From contig CAZLYK010000041.1 in assembly GCA_964563495.1 (NCBI GenBank), positions 1 to 39,576 of the forward strand: a stretch of 39,576 bases of DNA, read 5' to 3'. Origin of the DNA: CAZLYK01 sp964563495. GTDB taxonomy: Bacteria; Acidobacteriota; Blastocatellia; RBC074. The notes beneath the pieces were generated by a model. That model was not told the origin of the DNA, did no database searches, and saw only the letters and a program-made list of their open reading frames with translations. Below, piece after piece: positions 1 through 7,446 of the stretch. The position numbers were made by a program, and so were the translations under genes. Within the stretch, counting starts at the first letter, position 1, and each line of letters opens with the position of its first letter.

Positions 1-2
1 GC

Positions 3-71
3 GCCCGCATCGGCTTCGATCAGGGTCTCAAACAGACAATCGACTGGTTTAAAGAAAATAGCCGGGATTAA
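3..71 (+). CDS. C-terminal end of a probable nucleotide-sugar epimerase/dehydratase (5' part outside window)
   Basis: The window opens inside a reading frame whose last 22 residues include GLKQTIDWFKENSRD, then TAA at 69-71. A glycine-leucine followed by a Thr-Ile-Asp-Trp segment is the usual C-terminal helix of extended short-chain dehydrogenases such as UDP- or dTDP-sugar epimerases and dehydratases, so that is the likely family. The catalytic part is not in the window, so substrate and reaction cannot be given. The last codons and the stop lie inside the left arm of the inverted repeat at 52-140. The call rests on one short motif. Confidence 0.5.
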   Translation, partial: ARIGFDQGLKQTIDWFKENSRD

Positions 72-140
72 CCGGATTTTTTCCCTTGGCCTTGATCCGG
101 TTTAATCCGGTAAAATCCGGTTAATCCCGGCTATTTTCTT
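52..140. repeat. Long inverted repeat (hairpin), CCGGAT variant of the dispersed family
   Basis: Arms 52-80 and 112-140 are perfect reverse complements over 29 bases. The unit here is CCGGAT/CGGGAT with TAA spacers instead of the CAGGAT used elsewhere, and the change is present in both arms. It lies between two convergent gene ends and overlaps the stop codon of the upstream one, which fits a bidirectional transcription terminator. Confidence 0.9.
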
Positions 141-142
141 GC

Positions 143-844
143 TTATCGACGAAGGCCCTTGGGCGAGAACTTTCGAATCGCCAGCGGAAAGGCTCTGATG
201 GTCGCCGGGGTGCGCGCCTTGCCGTCGATCAGGATCTCACGAGAATTGATCTGTTCGCCGTAGATGGCCTCATTGGCAGTGGAATCGGGCGTAATCACGG
301 CCCCTTTCAATTCCAGACCGGCAAACAGCCCGCGGCTGCGCGAATAGGAAATAATCTGGGATTTGAGAAGCACGTCGGTACTGACGTGGGTGTTGCGGCC
401 GACTGGGCCGGCTGAAACGGCGGCGCCGGCGCCGATCTCGAATCTGTCCTGCAACAATCCCTCCAGTCCGGATTTATTCATAATCAACAGAACCAGGTCG
501 ACTGCCTGGCCTCCGATCTGCAACCCGAAGCTGCCGCCGCCGATGGTAAAGAATGCGGGCGCGCCCCACGACCCCTCGGCCCGGCGACAACTGATCAAAC
601 CCTTACCGTATTGGCCTCCGACGATAAAACCGGCCTTTTTGACCGACGGGAAAACGGCGACGCAGTAGGCCCGATCGAGCAGATCCTGCGGGATTCCCTG
701 GTCGGGTGCCGACATGACCTCTTGAAAGGCTATGGCCGCCTTTTGCGCGCGCTCGCGCGCTTCCGACTTGGGATTGGCCATGGCGTGACCAATCCCCGCA
801 ACGGTCAAGAGGCAGACGAGACCGGTGACAGCGAATAGTTTCAT
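143..844 (-). CDS. SYLF (Ysc84/DUF500) domain protein, secreted
   Basis: 233 residues. An N-terminal signal peptide (hydrophobic residues about 4-22, ending near AMA) is followed by a SYLF domain spanning most of the chain. Visible features are the FPSVKKAGFIVGGQYGKG stretch near residue 67, a GAPAFFTIGGGSFGLQIGGQ stretch near 94, and GAGAAVSAGPVGR near 138. SYLF domains bind phosphoinositides and actin in eukaryotes; the role of the secreted bacterial forms is not established. The start is supported by an AAGGAG ribosome site about 8 bases upstream. It is a single gene, convergent with the preceding one across a hairpin repeat and divergent from the next. Confidence 0.85.
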   Translation of the reverse strand: MKLFAVTGLVCLLTVAGIGHAMANPKSEARERAQKAAIAFQEVMSAPDQGIPQDLLDRAYCVAVFPSVKKAGFIVGGQYGKGLISCRRAEGSWGAPAFFTIGGGSFGLQIGGQAVDLVLLIMNKSGLEGLLQDRFEIGAGAAVSAGPVGRNTHVSTDVLLKSQIISYSRSRGLFAGLELKGAVITPDSTANEAIYGEQINSREILIDGKARTPATIRAFPLAIRKFSPKGLRR

Positions 845-1067
845 CTATTGTCTCCTTTATCCTTTATCCTGATAATCGTATATTTCCGGATCCAACTCGG
901 TCATTTCTAACCCGAGCATGACTGTTTTTCAAGCTCCTGTCATGATGGGCAAGCCTGGGCGATCGGCATTTTTTCTACTTTTATTTCGAGGCTCGCTTTA
1001 ATATGATGGCTGTCGATTTAAGGGGGTCGGATTGCAGGTCTGCTCCCCGGGCCAATTCAACTTTTGC

Positions 1068-2435
1068 ATGAATTCATTCGAGACCTTCACGCTCACGCCG
1101 ATGACCGCGGGAGACATTATCGACCGCGCCGTCAGGCTTTACCGGCGCAACTTCCTGGCCCTGCTGCGGATCGTCCTGGCGCCGAGCCTGGTTGCCTATG
1201 TCGGCCTGATCATTTATTACATCGGCGTGCGCAACTTCAGCCTGACACACGGTGATCGCCGGATAACCGTGGCGACGCTGCTCATCATCTGCGGCGGATT
1301 CTTGTGGATAACCGGCAAGGCGTCATTTTATGCGGTTTTGGGAGGAGCTTCGCGGTCGCTGGTCTTCCATTTCTTCGATGGGACTCCGCTGCGCGCCCGC
1401 GATGTTTTTCGCGCCGTGCGCGAGCGACTCTGGCCGTTGATCGGCGCGACTTTCATGGTCCTGCTACTGGTCTTCGGCTTCGCCATAGTCATCTACTTCG
1501 CCGTCATGCTCATGGTTCTGATCTATATTGCGCTGCTGGCCAGCCTGCTCAACAGCCTGCCCTACTGGCTGCAGTTCGCTCTGAATGTGGTTTTCGGATT
1601 GATCATGTTCATAGTTGTGGCCGTCGCCGCATTGCTCGTCTACAGCCGCATGGTCTACATCCCGCAGGTGCTCATGGTTGAGGGGAAGGGCGTGCTCAGC
1701 TCGATCAGCCGAAGTTTCTCGCTGGCCGGGGGAGAAGTGCGGCGCATCGCCGCACTGATTATGTTCTGGTTTTATGTCGCGTGGTCGCTCTGGCTGCTGC
1801 TGCTGATTCCGCTCGGGTGGTACGGTTATTGGGTCGGTGTGAACATCAATCCTTTCAGCGGCGAGGATCCTCTTTGGTACGACATCACGCAGCAAACGCT
1901 GACGCAGTTAAGCGAGATTCTGATCGCGCCGATCGCCATGTTGGGCTTTACCCTGCTCTATTTGGACAGCCGGGTGACCAAAGAGGGTTTCGATGTCGAG
2001 CTGCTGGCCAACCGGGTCCTGCCGCCTCCACCGCCGATCCCCCAACCGCGGGTCAGCGTCAAGCCCGCATACGAATCGGCTCCGGCATTTCCGTCTATCC
2101 TCGGGCTGAGCGACTATCGCCCGGCGGTGAGCAACGCCGCCCCGGTCGAATCCGGCTTATCGCCGGAGACGGGTGCGGATTCTGGCTCACTTTCGAACGG
2201 GCCTGTCGCGGCAAACGCGGCGCTGGTCGAATCATTGGATCAGGCACAGATTCCCGTCACCGTGACCACCGATTTTCCGCCGTTCGAGACGCCGCCCGTC
2301 GAACCGTTGGAAACGGGTCTCGTCGGGGAATCCCTCCGCGTAGCCGATCAGGATGCGAAGCGGGTTTGTCGCTGGTGTGACACGGAAGCGGACGTGGAAG
2401 ATCGCTTCTGCCGGGTCTGCGGCTCGGTCTTTTGA
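1068..2435 (+). CDS. Polytopic membrane protein (PF10110-like) with C-terminal zinc ribbon
   Basis: 455 residues from the ATG at 1068 (a TTG at 1032 in frame is possible). The N-terminus TLTPMTAGDIIDRAVRLYRR is typical of proteins with the 'glycerophosphoryl diester phosphodiesterase membrane domain' (PF10110), which usually carry no phosphodiesterase. About six membrane segments follow to residue 300. A proline- and acid-rich linker (about 315-430) leads to a C-terminal zinc ribbon with CRWC and CRVC pairs. Function unknown. The downstream DUF4129 and DUF4350 genes run the same way and probably belong to the same membrane-associated cluster, separated here by a hairpin repeat. The zinc ribbon at the C-terminus is the unusual part. 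Confidence 0.75.
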   Translation: MNSFETFTLTPMTAGDIIDRAVRLYRRNFLALLRIVLAPSLVAYVGLIIYYIGVRNFSLTHGDRRITVATLLIICGGFLWITGKASFYAVLGGASRSLVFHFFDGTPLRARDVFRAVRERLWPLIGATFMVLLLVFGFAIVIYFAVMLMVLIYIALLASLLNSLPYWLQFALNVVFGLIMFIVVAVAALLVYSRMVYIPQVLMVEGKGVLSSISRSFSLAGGEVRRIAALIMFWFYVAWSLWLLLLIPLGWYGYWVGVNINPFSGEDPLWYDITQQTLTQLSEILIAPIAMLGFTLLYLDSRVTKEGFDVELLANRVLPPPPPIPQPRVSVKPAYESAPAFPSILGLSDYRPAVSNAAPVESGLSPETGADSGSLSNGPVAANAALVESLDQAQIPVTVTTDFPPFETPPVEPLETGLVGESLRVADQDAKRVCRWCDTEADVEDRFCRVCGSVF

Positions 2436-2445
2436 ATGAGAAGAA

Positions 2446-2549
2446 AATAGACAGGATTAACAGGATTTTCACAGGATTAAACAGGATGTTTTTCTGCCTT
2501 GTCTCTGATCCTGTTTAATCCTGTGAAAATCCTGTTAATCCTGTCTATT
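2446..2549. repeat. Perfect 42-bp inverted repeat of the CAGGAT family
   Basis: Arms 2446-2487 and 2508-2549 are exact reverse complements over 42 bases with a 20-base loop. The left arm holds four CAGGAT hexamers separated by TAA, TTTCA and TAAA. It lies between two genes of the same direction, 10 bases after the upstream stop and 26 bases before the next ATG. As RNA it would form a very stable stem and could terminate or stabilise the upstream transcript. Confidence 0.95.
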
Positions 2550-2575
2550 CTCTGCTTTTGATCTGCTCATTACCG

Positions 2576-3580
2576 ATGTTATTCAGATCTTCTCTCATCG
2601 TTTTTCTCTTAACCGCGCCGGTGCTTGCCGCAGCGTCGCTGGAGAATTACGCCGCCCGGATCACCCAGACCAGGCAGATCATCGACCGATTGAACAAAGA
2701 GGAACCCACCGCCGACGAAGTGGTGGACGGGATGCTAGCGGTCAAGCGATTGCTCGTCCAAAAGGAAGATATCGAATTTAACGGCCGTTACATCCAGGTC
2801 GATAATCAATGGCTGCACGACGCCGTCGATAACGTAATCAAAAACGCTAACGGCGACGTCGAGCAGCGCCGGGCGTTGATGGTCGAGATCTCCGATCGAC
2901 TGAACAACCTGCGGCAGCGCATCCCGGCTTCCGGATCGCCGTCTCAAACTACCGCCGGTGAGCGGGAGCGGCTCGACCGCATACTCGCGCGCCCGGAATA
3001 CAAGCCCGAAGCGGAGCAGGAATCGATCATCCAAAAATGGCTGAGCAGATTGCGTGACGCGATCCTGCGTCTTTTGAGCCGCCTCGGGCCCTCACCCGAA
3101 AGAGAGGGCGGTCGGGCCGGAACGGGGGCGCTCTCGGGCTTACGCATACTCATGCTGTTGTTGTTGTTGGGCGCGCTTGTTTTCGGCGCCCTCCAACTTC
3201 TCAAACGTGCACGAAGGCGACGCCGGCTGGAGGAGAAAGGCGAGGTCCGTGAGGTGCTGGGCGAGGAGCTCGCCGATGACGTGACGGCATCGGACCTCCT
3301 CGCCAGGGCAACGGAACTGGCCCGGCAGGGCGAATATCGAACGGCGATCCGAAGGGCATACCTGGCGCTGCTCATCGAACTCGAACAGCGCGGCAAACTG
3401 AGCCTGCAACGCTCGAAGACCAACCGCGATTACCTGGAGGCGCTGCGCCCCGAACGCGAGATCTATCCCGGCTTCGCCCATTTAACCCTGGCTTTCGAGG
3501 AGGTCTGGTACGGAGAGATGCGCGCGACCGAGGACCAATTCAACGGATTTTTGTCCCGCTACAGGGAGACGGTCAAATAA
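2576..3580 (+). CDS. DUF4129 domain membrane protein
   Basis: 334 residues from the ATG at 2576, which begins a clear signal peptide (MLFRSSLIVFLLTAPVLAAA). A helical periplasmic part (about 25-180) is followed by one membrane segment (ILMLLLLLGALVFGALQLL, about 192-212), a basic stop-transfer stretch, and a C-terminal cytoplasmic DUF4129 domain (about 235-334) with the AIRRAYLALLIELEQRG and FEEVWYGE signatures. DUF4129 proteins are commonly encoded beside DUF4350, MoxR ATPase and DUF58 genes. Here DUF4350 follows after 26 bases but no MoxR or DUF58 gene is present. Biochemical function unknown. Confidence 0.85.
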   Translation: MLFRSSLIVFLLTAPVLAAASLENYAARITQTRQIIDRLNKEEPTADEVVDGMLAVKRLLVQKEDIEFNGRYIQVDNQWLHDAVDNVIKNANGDVEQRRALMVEISDRLNNLRQRIPASGSPSQTTAGERERLDRILARPEYKPEAEQESIIQKWLSRLRDAILRLLSRLGPSPEREGGRAGTGALSGLRILMLLLLLGALVFGALQLLKRARRRRRLEEKGEVREVLGEELADDVTASDLLARATELARQGEYRTAIRRAYLALLIELEQRGKLSLQRSKTNRDYLEALRPEREIYPGFAHLTLAFEEVWYGEMRATEDQFNGFLSRYRETVK

Positions 3581-3606
3581 GGAATGTCTCCATCAGGTAA
3601 AACCGA

Positions 3607-4959
3607 ATGCGCCGATACCTGGGCATCATCATCTCGATCCTGCTTGTCCTGGGAGTGCTGATCGGCCTGAATGCGGCGAGCCACGTCGAATTCGACCGCC
3701 CGCGGGAGAGCGAGCTCGAACCGATTCGCTCCAGCTACAGCGCCGGCCCGACCGGGACTCGCGCCTTTTACCAGCTGCTCGAAGAGACCGGCAGGCCGGT
3801 CACCCGCTGGCGCGAGAGCTATCTTGAACTGGCCATCCAGGCGAAAGATGGGGTCCTGGTGGTTGTCGGCCCCTTCCCGCTTGAATCTTACCTTCCTTCC
3901 GACGAGGCGCGCGCGCTGCAAAAATGGATCGCCGCCGGTGGGAGAGCGCTGATCGTCAGCCGTTATCCTCGCGCTCAATTCGGCGATCCCGTCATTCATT
4001 CAGATGAGATCAAGACGAAGAATCAGCCGTGGAGGGCCCAGCCGGAGCAGCTCGTCGATAACAACAGCGACCGTTTGATCGTCCAACCGACCGAACTGAC
4101 TCGAAACCTGCGCGGCCTGGCGCTTTCGCATCTGGCCGCGCGCCTGACATTCAGGCTTCCGGAAACCGAAGAGACCAAAGAAGAAGACGGCAAGACCACA
4201 CCGACCCCCGACGCGAGCGGCTCCCAGACGCCACCACCGCCGCAACCGACGCCCGAAGAGGAGCCGGGAGAGATCCTCTATGCCCCGGTCATACACCTCG
4301 GCGATCACGAGGGAGCGGTCCTTGCCGATTTTGGCTACGGCCGGGGGCGCGTCATCTTTCTCTCGGATCCATTCGTGATCGCCAACAACGGCATCGCTCG
4401 CGGAGCCAATCTGACTCTGGTCTCAAACCTGATCGATTCCCTCGGCGCGGCTGAGAAGGGCGCCACCCGCCGCATCTACTTCGACGAGTTCCACCATGGC
4501 TATCGCAGCGAGAGTAATCCCCTGGTCAGCTACTTTCGCGGAACGCCTATGCCGTGGCTGCTCCTGCAGGGACTCTTGTTCTGCCTGCTCCTGGTTTACA
4601 CCCAGGGCAAACGATTCGCCCGTCCATTGCCGCTTCCGCATATCGATCGCCACTCGCCCCTGGAATTCGTCGGCTCGATGGCCAATCTGCAACAGGCCGC
4701 TCGGGCGCGCGATCTGGCGCTCGAAAATATCTATCCCCGATTCAAGGCTCAATTGTGCCGAAGGTTGGGACTCTCTTCACGCGCTCGTGAGCACGAGATA
4801 GTCGCCGGCCTCCATCGCCAAAGGCTGCCGGTATCGGAAATCGAACTTCGAGAGGCGATCAGTGAGGGTGAGAGAGTTCTGAGGGGTGAGCAGATCGACG
4901 ATGCCAAATTGGTCAAGCTCGTCGCACGGATGAGGCGGATAACCAACCAGATTAAATAG
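3607..4959 (+). CDS. DUF4350 domain membrane protein
   Basis: 450 residues. An N-terminal membrane anchor (about 4-22) precedes a DUF4350 region with SSYSAGPTGTRAFYQLLEETG (split around residues 43-63), the usual opening of this family. A proline- and acid-rich insert (about 190-220) interrupts it. FGYGRGRVIFLSDP (near 243) and the FDEFHHG motif (near 293) follow, then a second membrane segment (about 318-335) and a helical cytoplasmic tail. It probably acts with the DUF4129 protein just upstream at the inner membrane; the task is unknown. The stop codon TAG at 4957-4959 lies inside the left arm of the next hairpin repeat. Confidence 0.82.
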   Translation: MRRYLGIIISILLVLGVLIGLNAASHVEFDRPRESELEPIRSSYSAGPTGTRAFYQLLEETGRPVTRWRESYLELAIQAKDGVLVVVGPFPLESYLPSDEARALQKWIAAGGRALIVSRYPRAQFGDPVIHSDEIKTKNQPWRAQPEQLVDNNSDRLIVQPTELTRNLRGLALSHLAARLTFRLPETEETKEEDGKTTPTPDASGSQTPPPPQPTPEEEPGEILYAPVIHLGDHEGAVLADFGYGRGRVIFLSDPFVIANNGIARGANLTLVSNLIDSLGAAEKGATRRIYFDEFHHGYRSESNPLVSYFRGTPMPWLLLQGLLFCLLLVYTQGKRFARPLPLPHIDRHSPLEFVGSMANLQQAARARDLALENIYPRFKAQLCRRLGLSSRAREHEIVAGLHRQRLPVSEIELREAISEGERVLRGEQIDDAKLVKLVARMRRITNQIK

Positions 4960-5060
4960 ACAGGATCGACAGGATTTATGCAGGATTAAACAGGATCAAA
5001 GACAAGGCAGAACATAATCCTGTTTAATCCTGCATAAATCCTGTCGATCCTGTCTATTTA
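4953..5060. repeat. Perfect 44-bp inverted repeat of the CAGGAT family between convergent genes
   Basis: Arms 4953-4996 and 5017-5060 are exact reverse complements. Hexamers are spaced by CGA, TTATG and TAAA, so two spacers differ from the copy at 2446 while the two arms still match each other. The left arm contains the stop codon of the plus-strand DUF4350 gene and the right arm contains the stop codon of the minus-strand rpmB gene, so one element ends both reading frames. Confidence 0.95.
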
Positions 5061-5294
5061 TACTTTTTCGCCGCGGGCACGCATCTCGGAGAGCACTTTC
5101 TCGATACCCAGTTTGTCGATCGTCTTGATTCCACGCGCCGTCACGCGCAGGCGCACCCAGCGACCCTCGCTCGGCACCCAGAAACGATGATACTGCAAAT
5201 TCGGTTCGAAGCGCCGCTTCGTCCGGTTATTCGCGTGAGACACGTTGTGACCCGACATCGGCTTTTTCCCCGTCACCTGACATCTCCTGGCCAT
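5058..5294 (-). CDS. rpmB: 50S ribosomal protein bL28
   Basis: 78 residues, the normal length. The sequence starts MARRCQVTGKKPMSGHNVSH and continues with NRTKRRFEPNLQ and the WVRLRVTARGIKTIDK segment, all standard bL28 features. It binds 23S rRNA in the large ribosomal subunit. Only the first of the possible zinc-binding cysteines is present (Cys5), so this is the zinc-independent form. An AGGAGG ribosome site lies 8 bases upstream of the ATG. It is a single gene, convergent with DUF4350 and divergent from the SanA-like gene. Confidence 0.97.
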   Translation of the reverse strand: MARRCQVTGKKPMSGHNVSHANNRTKRRFEPNLQYHRFWVPSEGRWVRLRVTARGIKTIDKLGIEKVLSEMRARGEKV

Positions 5295-5491
5295 TGTTAA
5301 ATTCCTCCTAAAAATATCGATAAATACGAAGTTCGGAAATATACCATAAACCGACCGCGAGTGCGAGGTTGGGGATGTTTTTTTCAGGCGCGGTGGGCGT
5401 TTCCAGGCCGCTGCGGCTTGACAGTTTTATGGATGAAATAGTTTGATTAGCCGGTCGGGCAATCTTACTTTGTGGTGAGCAATTGATAAAG

Positions 5492-6130
5492 ATGACGCGC
5501 AGCCGCTTTATTTTGATCCTGATCCTGATCGCCATACTCGGCTTTATTTATGTCCATTATCAGGTCCACAACTACGATCATCGGATCATCACCAGCATCA
5601 ACGAACTGGACACCAGCCAGTGGCCGCCGCCGCGCGTGGCGGTGGTTTTCGGCGCGAGTGTTTTCGGCAACGGCGAGCTATCGCCGGTCCTGGAAGACCG
5701 TGTCGATACGGCGATCGAGCTCTATCGAGCCCGCAAAGTCGACAAGATTCTGGTTTCCGGCGACAACCGGCATCCGAGCTACAACGAACCCAAAGCGATG
5801 CAGGAATATCTGATCTCGCACGCTGTCGCGCCGCGGGATGTGCTGGTCGATTTCGGCGGACGGTCGACCTACGACACCTGCCTCCGCGCCAAACAGGTCT
5901 TCGGTCTCAACCGGGCAGTCCTGGTTTCGCAGGGCTTTCATCTGCCGCGCGCACTCTATATCGCCAACGAACTGGGGATCGATTCCGTCGGAATGGCCGG
6001 AGACCTGCGGTTGAAAAAAAAGATCGATTATCAGAATGTGCGCGAGTGGGCGGCGGAGGTCAAAGCATATTTCAACCTGCGCTTCATGCCCCCGGGCGTT
6101 GATTCGCGAGACCGGATCCGGATCAGGTAA
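5492..6130 (+). CDS. SanA/YdcF-like DUF218 membrane protein
   Basis: 212 residues from the ATG at 5492 (an in-frame TTG at 5483 is the alternative). One N-terminal membrane anchor (about 5-23) is followed by a DUF218 domain: VAVVFGASVFGNGELSPVLEDR, KILVSGDNRHPSYNEP, and the STYDT and VSQGFHLPRAL motifs. E. coli SanA of this family affects envelope permeability and vancomycin exclusion at high temperature; the substrate is unknown. It stands alone, with no clear operon partner. The downstream gap carries the promoter and leader of pheA. Confidence 0.87.
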   Translation: MTRSRFILILILIAILGFIYVHYQVHNYDHRIITSINELDTSQWPPPRVAVVFGASVFGNGELSPVLEDRVDTAIELYRARKVDKILVSGDNRHPSYNEPKAMQEYLISHAVAPRDVLVDFGGRSTYDTCLRAKQVFGLNRAVLVSQGFHLPRALYIANELGIDSVGMAGDLRLKKKIDYQNVREWAAEVKAYFNLRFMPPGVDSRDRIRIR

Positions 6131-6153
6131 ACGACGCGCCGATCTTAATAATC

Positions 6154-6182
6154 TTGACTCACCCACCGACATCGCGGATAAT
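6154..6182 (+). promoter_or_regulatory. Sigma-70-type promoter for the pheA leader transcript
   Basis: TTGACT at 6154-6159 and GATAAT at 6177-6182 are separated by 17 bases. The predicted start near 6189 gives a leader of roughly 300 bases before pheA that includes the leader peptide with its ribosome site. A second pair, TTGACA at 6208-6213 and TAATTT at 6231-6236 (also 17 bases), would start almost at the leader ATG, so the first is preferred. Confidence 0.7.
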
Positions 6183-6243
6183 GGCCGCGCCTCATTGGTC
6201 ACTCCAATTGACAGATCTGCTGACCAAAGCTAATTTGAGGAAG

Positions 6244-6402
6244 ATGAAACAAGGGCTCGCAACAAATCAGCCTCTCGATCTTCGCGGCGAATTTTCGTTC
6301 GCGACGGATTGGCGTCACCGGCCGACCTCATTCGGATTTAGCTTCTATTTTTACTTTAGCAGCCTGAGAGGGGCGACGGTGATAGGCTGTTCCAAAGCTT
6401 GA
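6244..6402 (+). CDS. Phe/Tyr-rich leader peptide of the pheA operon
   Basis: 52 codons from the ATG at 6244, preceded by GAGG four bases upstream. Codons 30-38 (6331-6357) read F-G-F-S-F-Y-F-Y-F: five Phe and two Tyr in nine codons, with two further Phe at codons 17 and 19. The stop is at 6400-6402. It lies between a promoter and an intrinsic-terminator hairpin just upstream of prephenate dehydratase, the layout of ribosome-mediated attenuation as in enteric pheL-pheA. The peptide itself resembles nothing I recognise, and its length (52) is greater than that of enteric pheL. It is probably a translation sensor with no function as a protein. Confidence 0.72.
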   Translation: MKQGLATNQPLDLRGEFSFATDWRHRPTSFGFSFYFYFSSLRGATVIGCSKA

Positions 6403-6429
6403 GCCAAACGACAACGGAACACCTGAAAC

Positions 6430-6469
6430 AAGGCCCCTCGTTCAAAGCGGAACGAGGGGCCTTTCGGTT
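6430..6469 (+). terminator. Intrinsic terminator/attenuator upstream of pheA
   Basis: Arms 6430-6443 and 6450-6463 pair perfectly over 14 bases with a 6-base loop, followed by TCGGTTTT. The hairpin ends 25 bases before the pheA ATG. Within the leader, GAGGGGC at 6368-6374 is complementary to GCCCCTC at 6433-6439 in the left arm, so an alternative antiterminator pairing is available. CCTCTC at 6271-6276 can in turn pair with GAGAGG at 6366-6371. Confidence 0.75.
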
Positions 6470-6487
6470 TTATCAGCGGTCTTGGTG

Positions 6488-7357
6488 ATGAACAAGTTAG
6501 ACGATCAATTGAAAACGATAAGCGTGGCATTCCAGGGGGAGCCGGGCGCATTCTCCGGCGAAGCGGCGCAGAATCTGCTGGGCAGCGAGATCGAGCTCCG
6601 GCCCTGCGAGACATTCGAGAAGATGTTCGCCGCGGTCGAGAACGATCTGGCCGATTACTGTATCGCCCCGATTGAAAATTCGCTCTTTGGCTCGATCTTT
6701 CAAAATTTCGATCTGCTCCTCAAGCACAACCTGCGAATTGTCGGGGAGACCAATCTGCGCATCGTCCATAACCTGATTGCGCCCCCCGGGGTGAGCATCG
6801 ACGAGGTGCAGCGGGTTTATTCGCACCCGGTCGCACTGGGTCAGTGTTTGAAGTTTTTCGCCGAGCATCCAGGGATTCAGCCGATCGCCGCCCACGACAC
6901 CGCCGGCAGTGTGAGGCAGATGATGGAGACTCTTGAAGCCGGGTCGGCCGCCATCGCCAGCGCCGCGGCGGCCGGGTATTACGGCGCGCAAGTGCTGACT
7001 GCCAGGATCGAAGACGACCGGCGCAATTTCACGCGATTCCTGCTCCTCTCACGCGAGGCGGCAGGCGCCGATCCGCCGGCCGACGCGGACAAGACGTCGA
7101 TCGTCTTCACCCTCGAAAATCGCACCGGCTCGCTCTACCGGGCGATGGCCGTCTTTGCCTTGCGCGATCTCGATCTGACCAAGATCGAATCGCGGCCGCT
7201 GGTCGGTCGCCCGTGGGAATACAGTTTCTATCTCGATTTTATCGGCCATACGGCCGAGCCGCGCGTTCGCCACGCGCTGGCCCATCTGAGCGAGTTTGCC
7301 GCCGGCATCAAGGTACTCGGTTGCTATCGGCGATCGCCGAAAAATAATGATGAATAA
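6488..7357 (+). CDS. pheA: Prephenate dehydratase
   Basis: 289 residues. It converts prephenate to phenylpyruvate, the committed step of phenylalanine synthesis. The N-terminal catalytic domain (about 10-190) has the FQGEPGAFSGEAA opening, the CIAPIENSLFGSI segment and the catalytic NFTRFLLL motif (Thr-Arg-Phe near residues 182-184). The C-terminal ACT domain (about 205-285) has the ESRPLVGRPWEYSFYLDF phenylalanine-binding signature, so allosteric inhibition by Phe is expected. There is no chorismate mutase domain. The ATG at 6488 is preferred over the in-frame TTG and GTG just upstream. DAHP synthase follows after 89 bases, and the leader upstream suggests attenuation by aromatic amino-acid supply. 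Confidence 0.96.
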   Translation: MNKLDDQLKTISVAFQGEPGAFSGEAAQNLLGSEIELRPCETFEKMFAAVENDLADYCIAPIENSLFGSIFQNFDLLLKHNLRIVGETNLRIVHNLIAPPGVSIDEVQRVYSHPVALGQCLKFFAEHPGIQPIAAHDTAGSVRQMMETLEAGSAAIASAAAAGYYGAQVLTARIEDDRRNFTRFLLLSREAAGADPPADADKTSIVFTLENRTGSLYRAMAVFALRDLDLTKIESRPLVGRPWEYSFYLDFIGHTAEPRVRHALAHLSEFAAGIKVLGCYRRSPKNNDE

Positions 7358-7446
7358 CGATGAGTCGCGACGGACGATCAAAATCGTCCCTGCCCCGCTC
7401 ATGAGAAACCTATTAACCCCGTTACTCTCTACAGGAGCATTGAACG

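Noticed and set aside
6244..6470. T-box leader for pheA
   Set aside because: No T-box sequence (AGGGTGG-type) or specifier-loop architecture is visible; the Phe-codon run and terminator fit leader-peptide attenuation instead.
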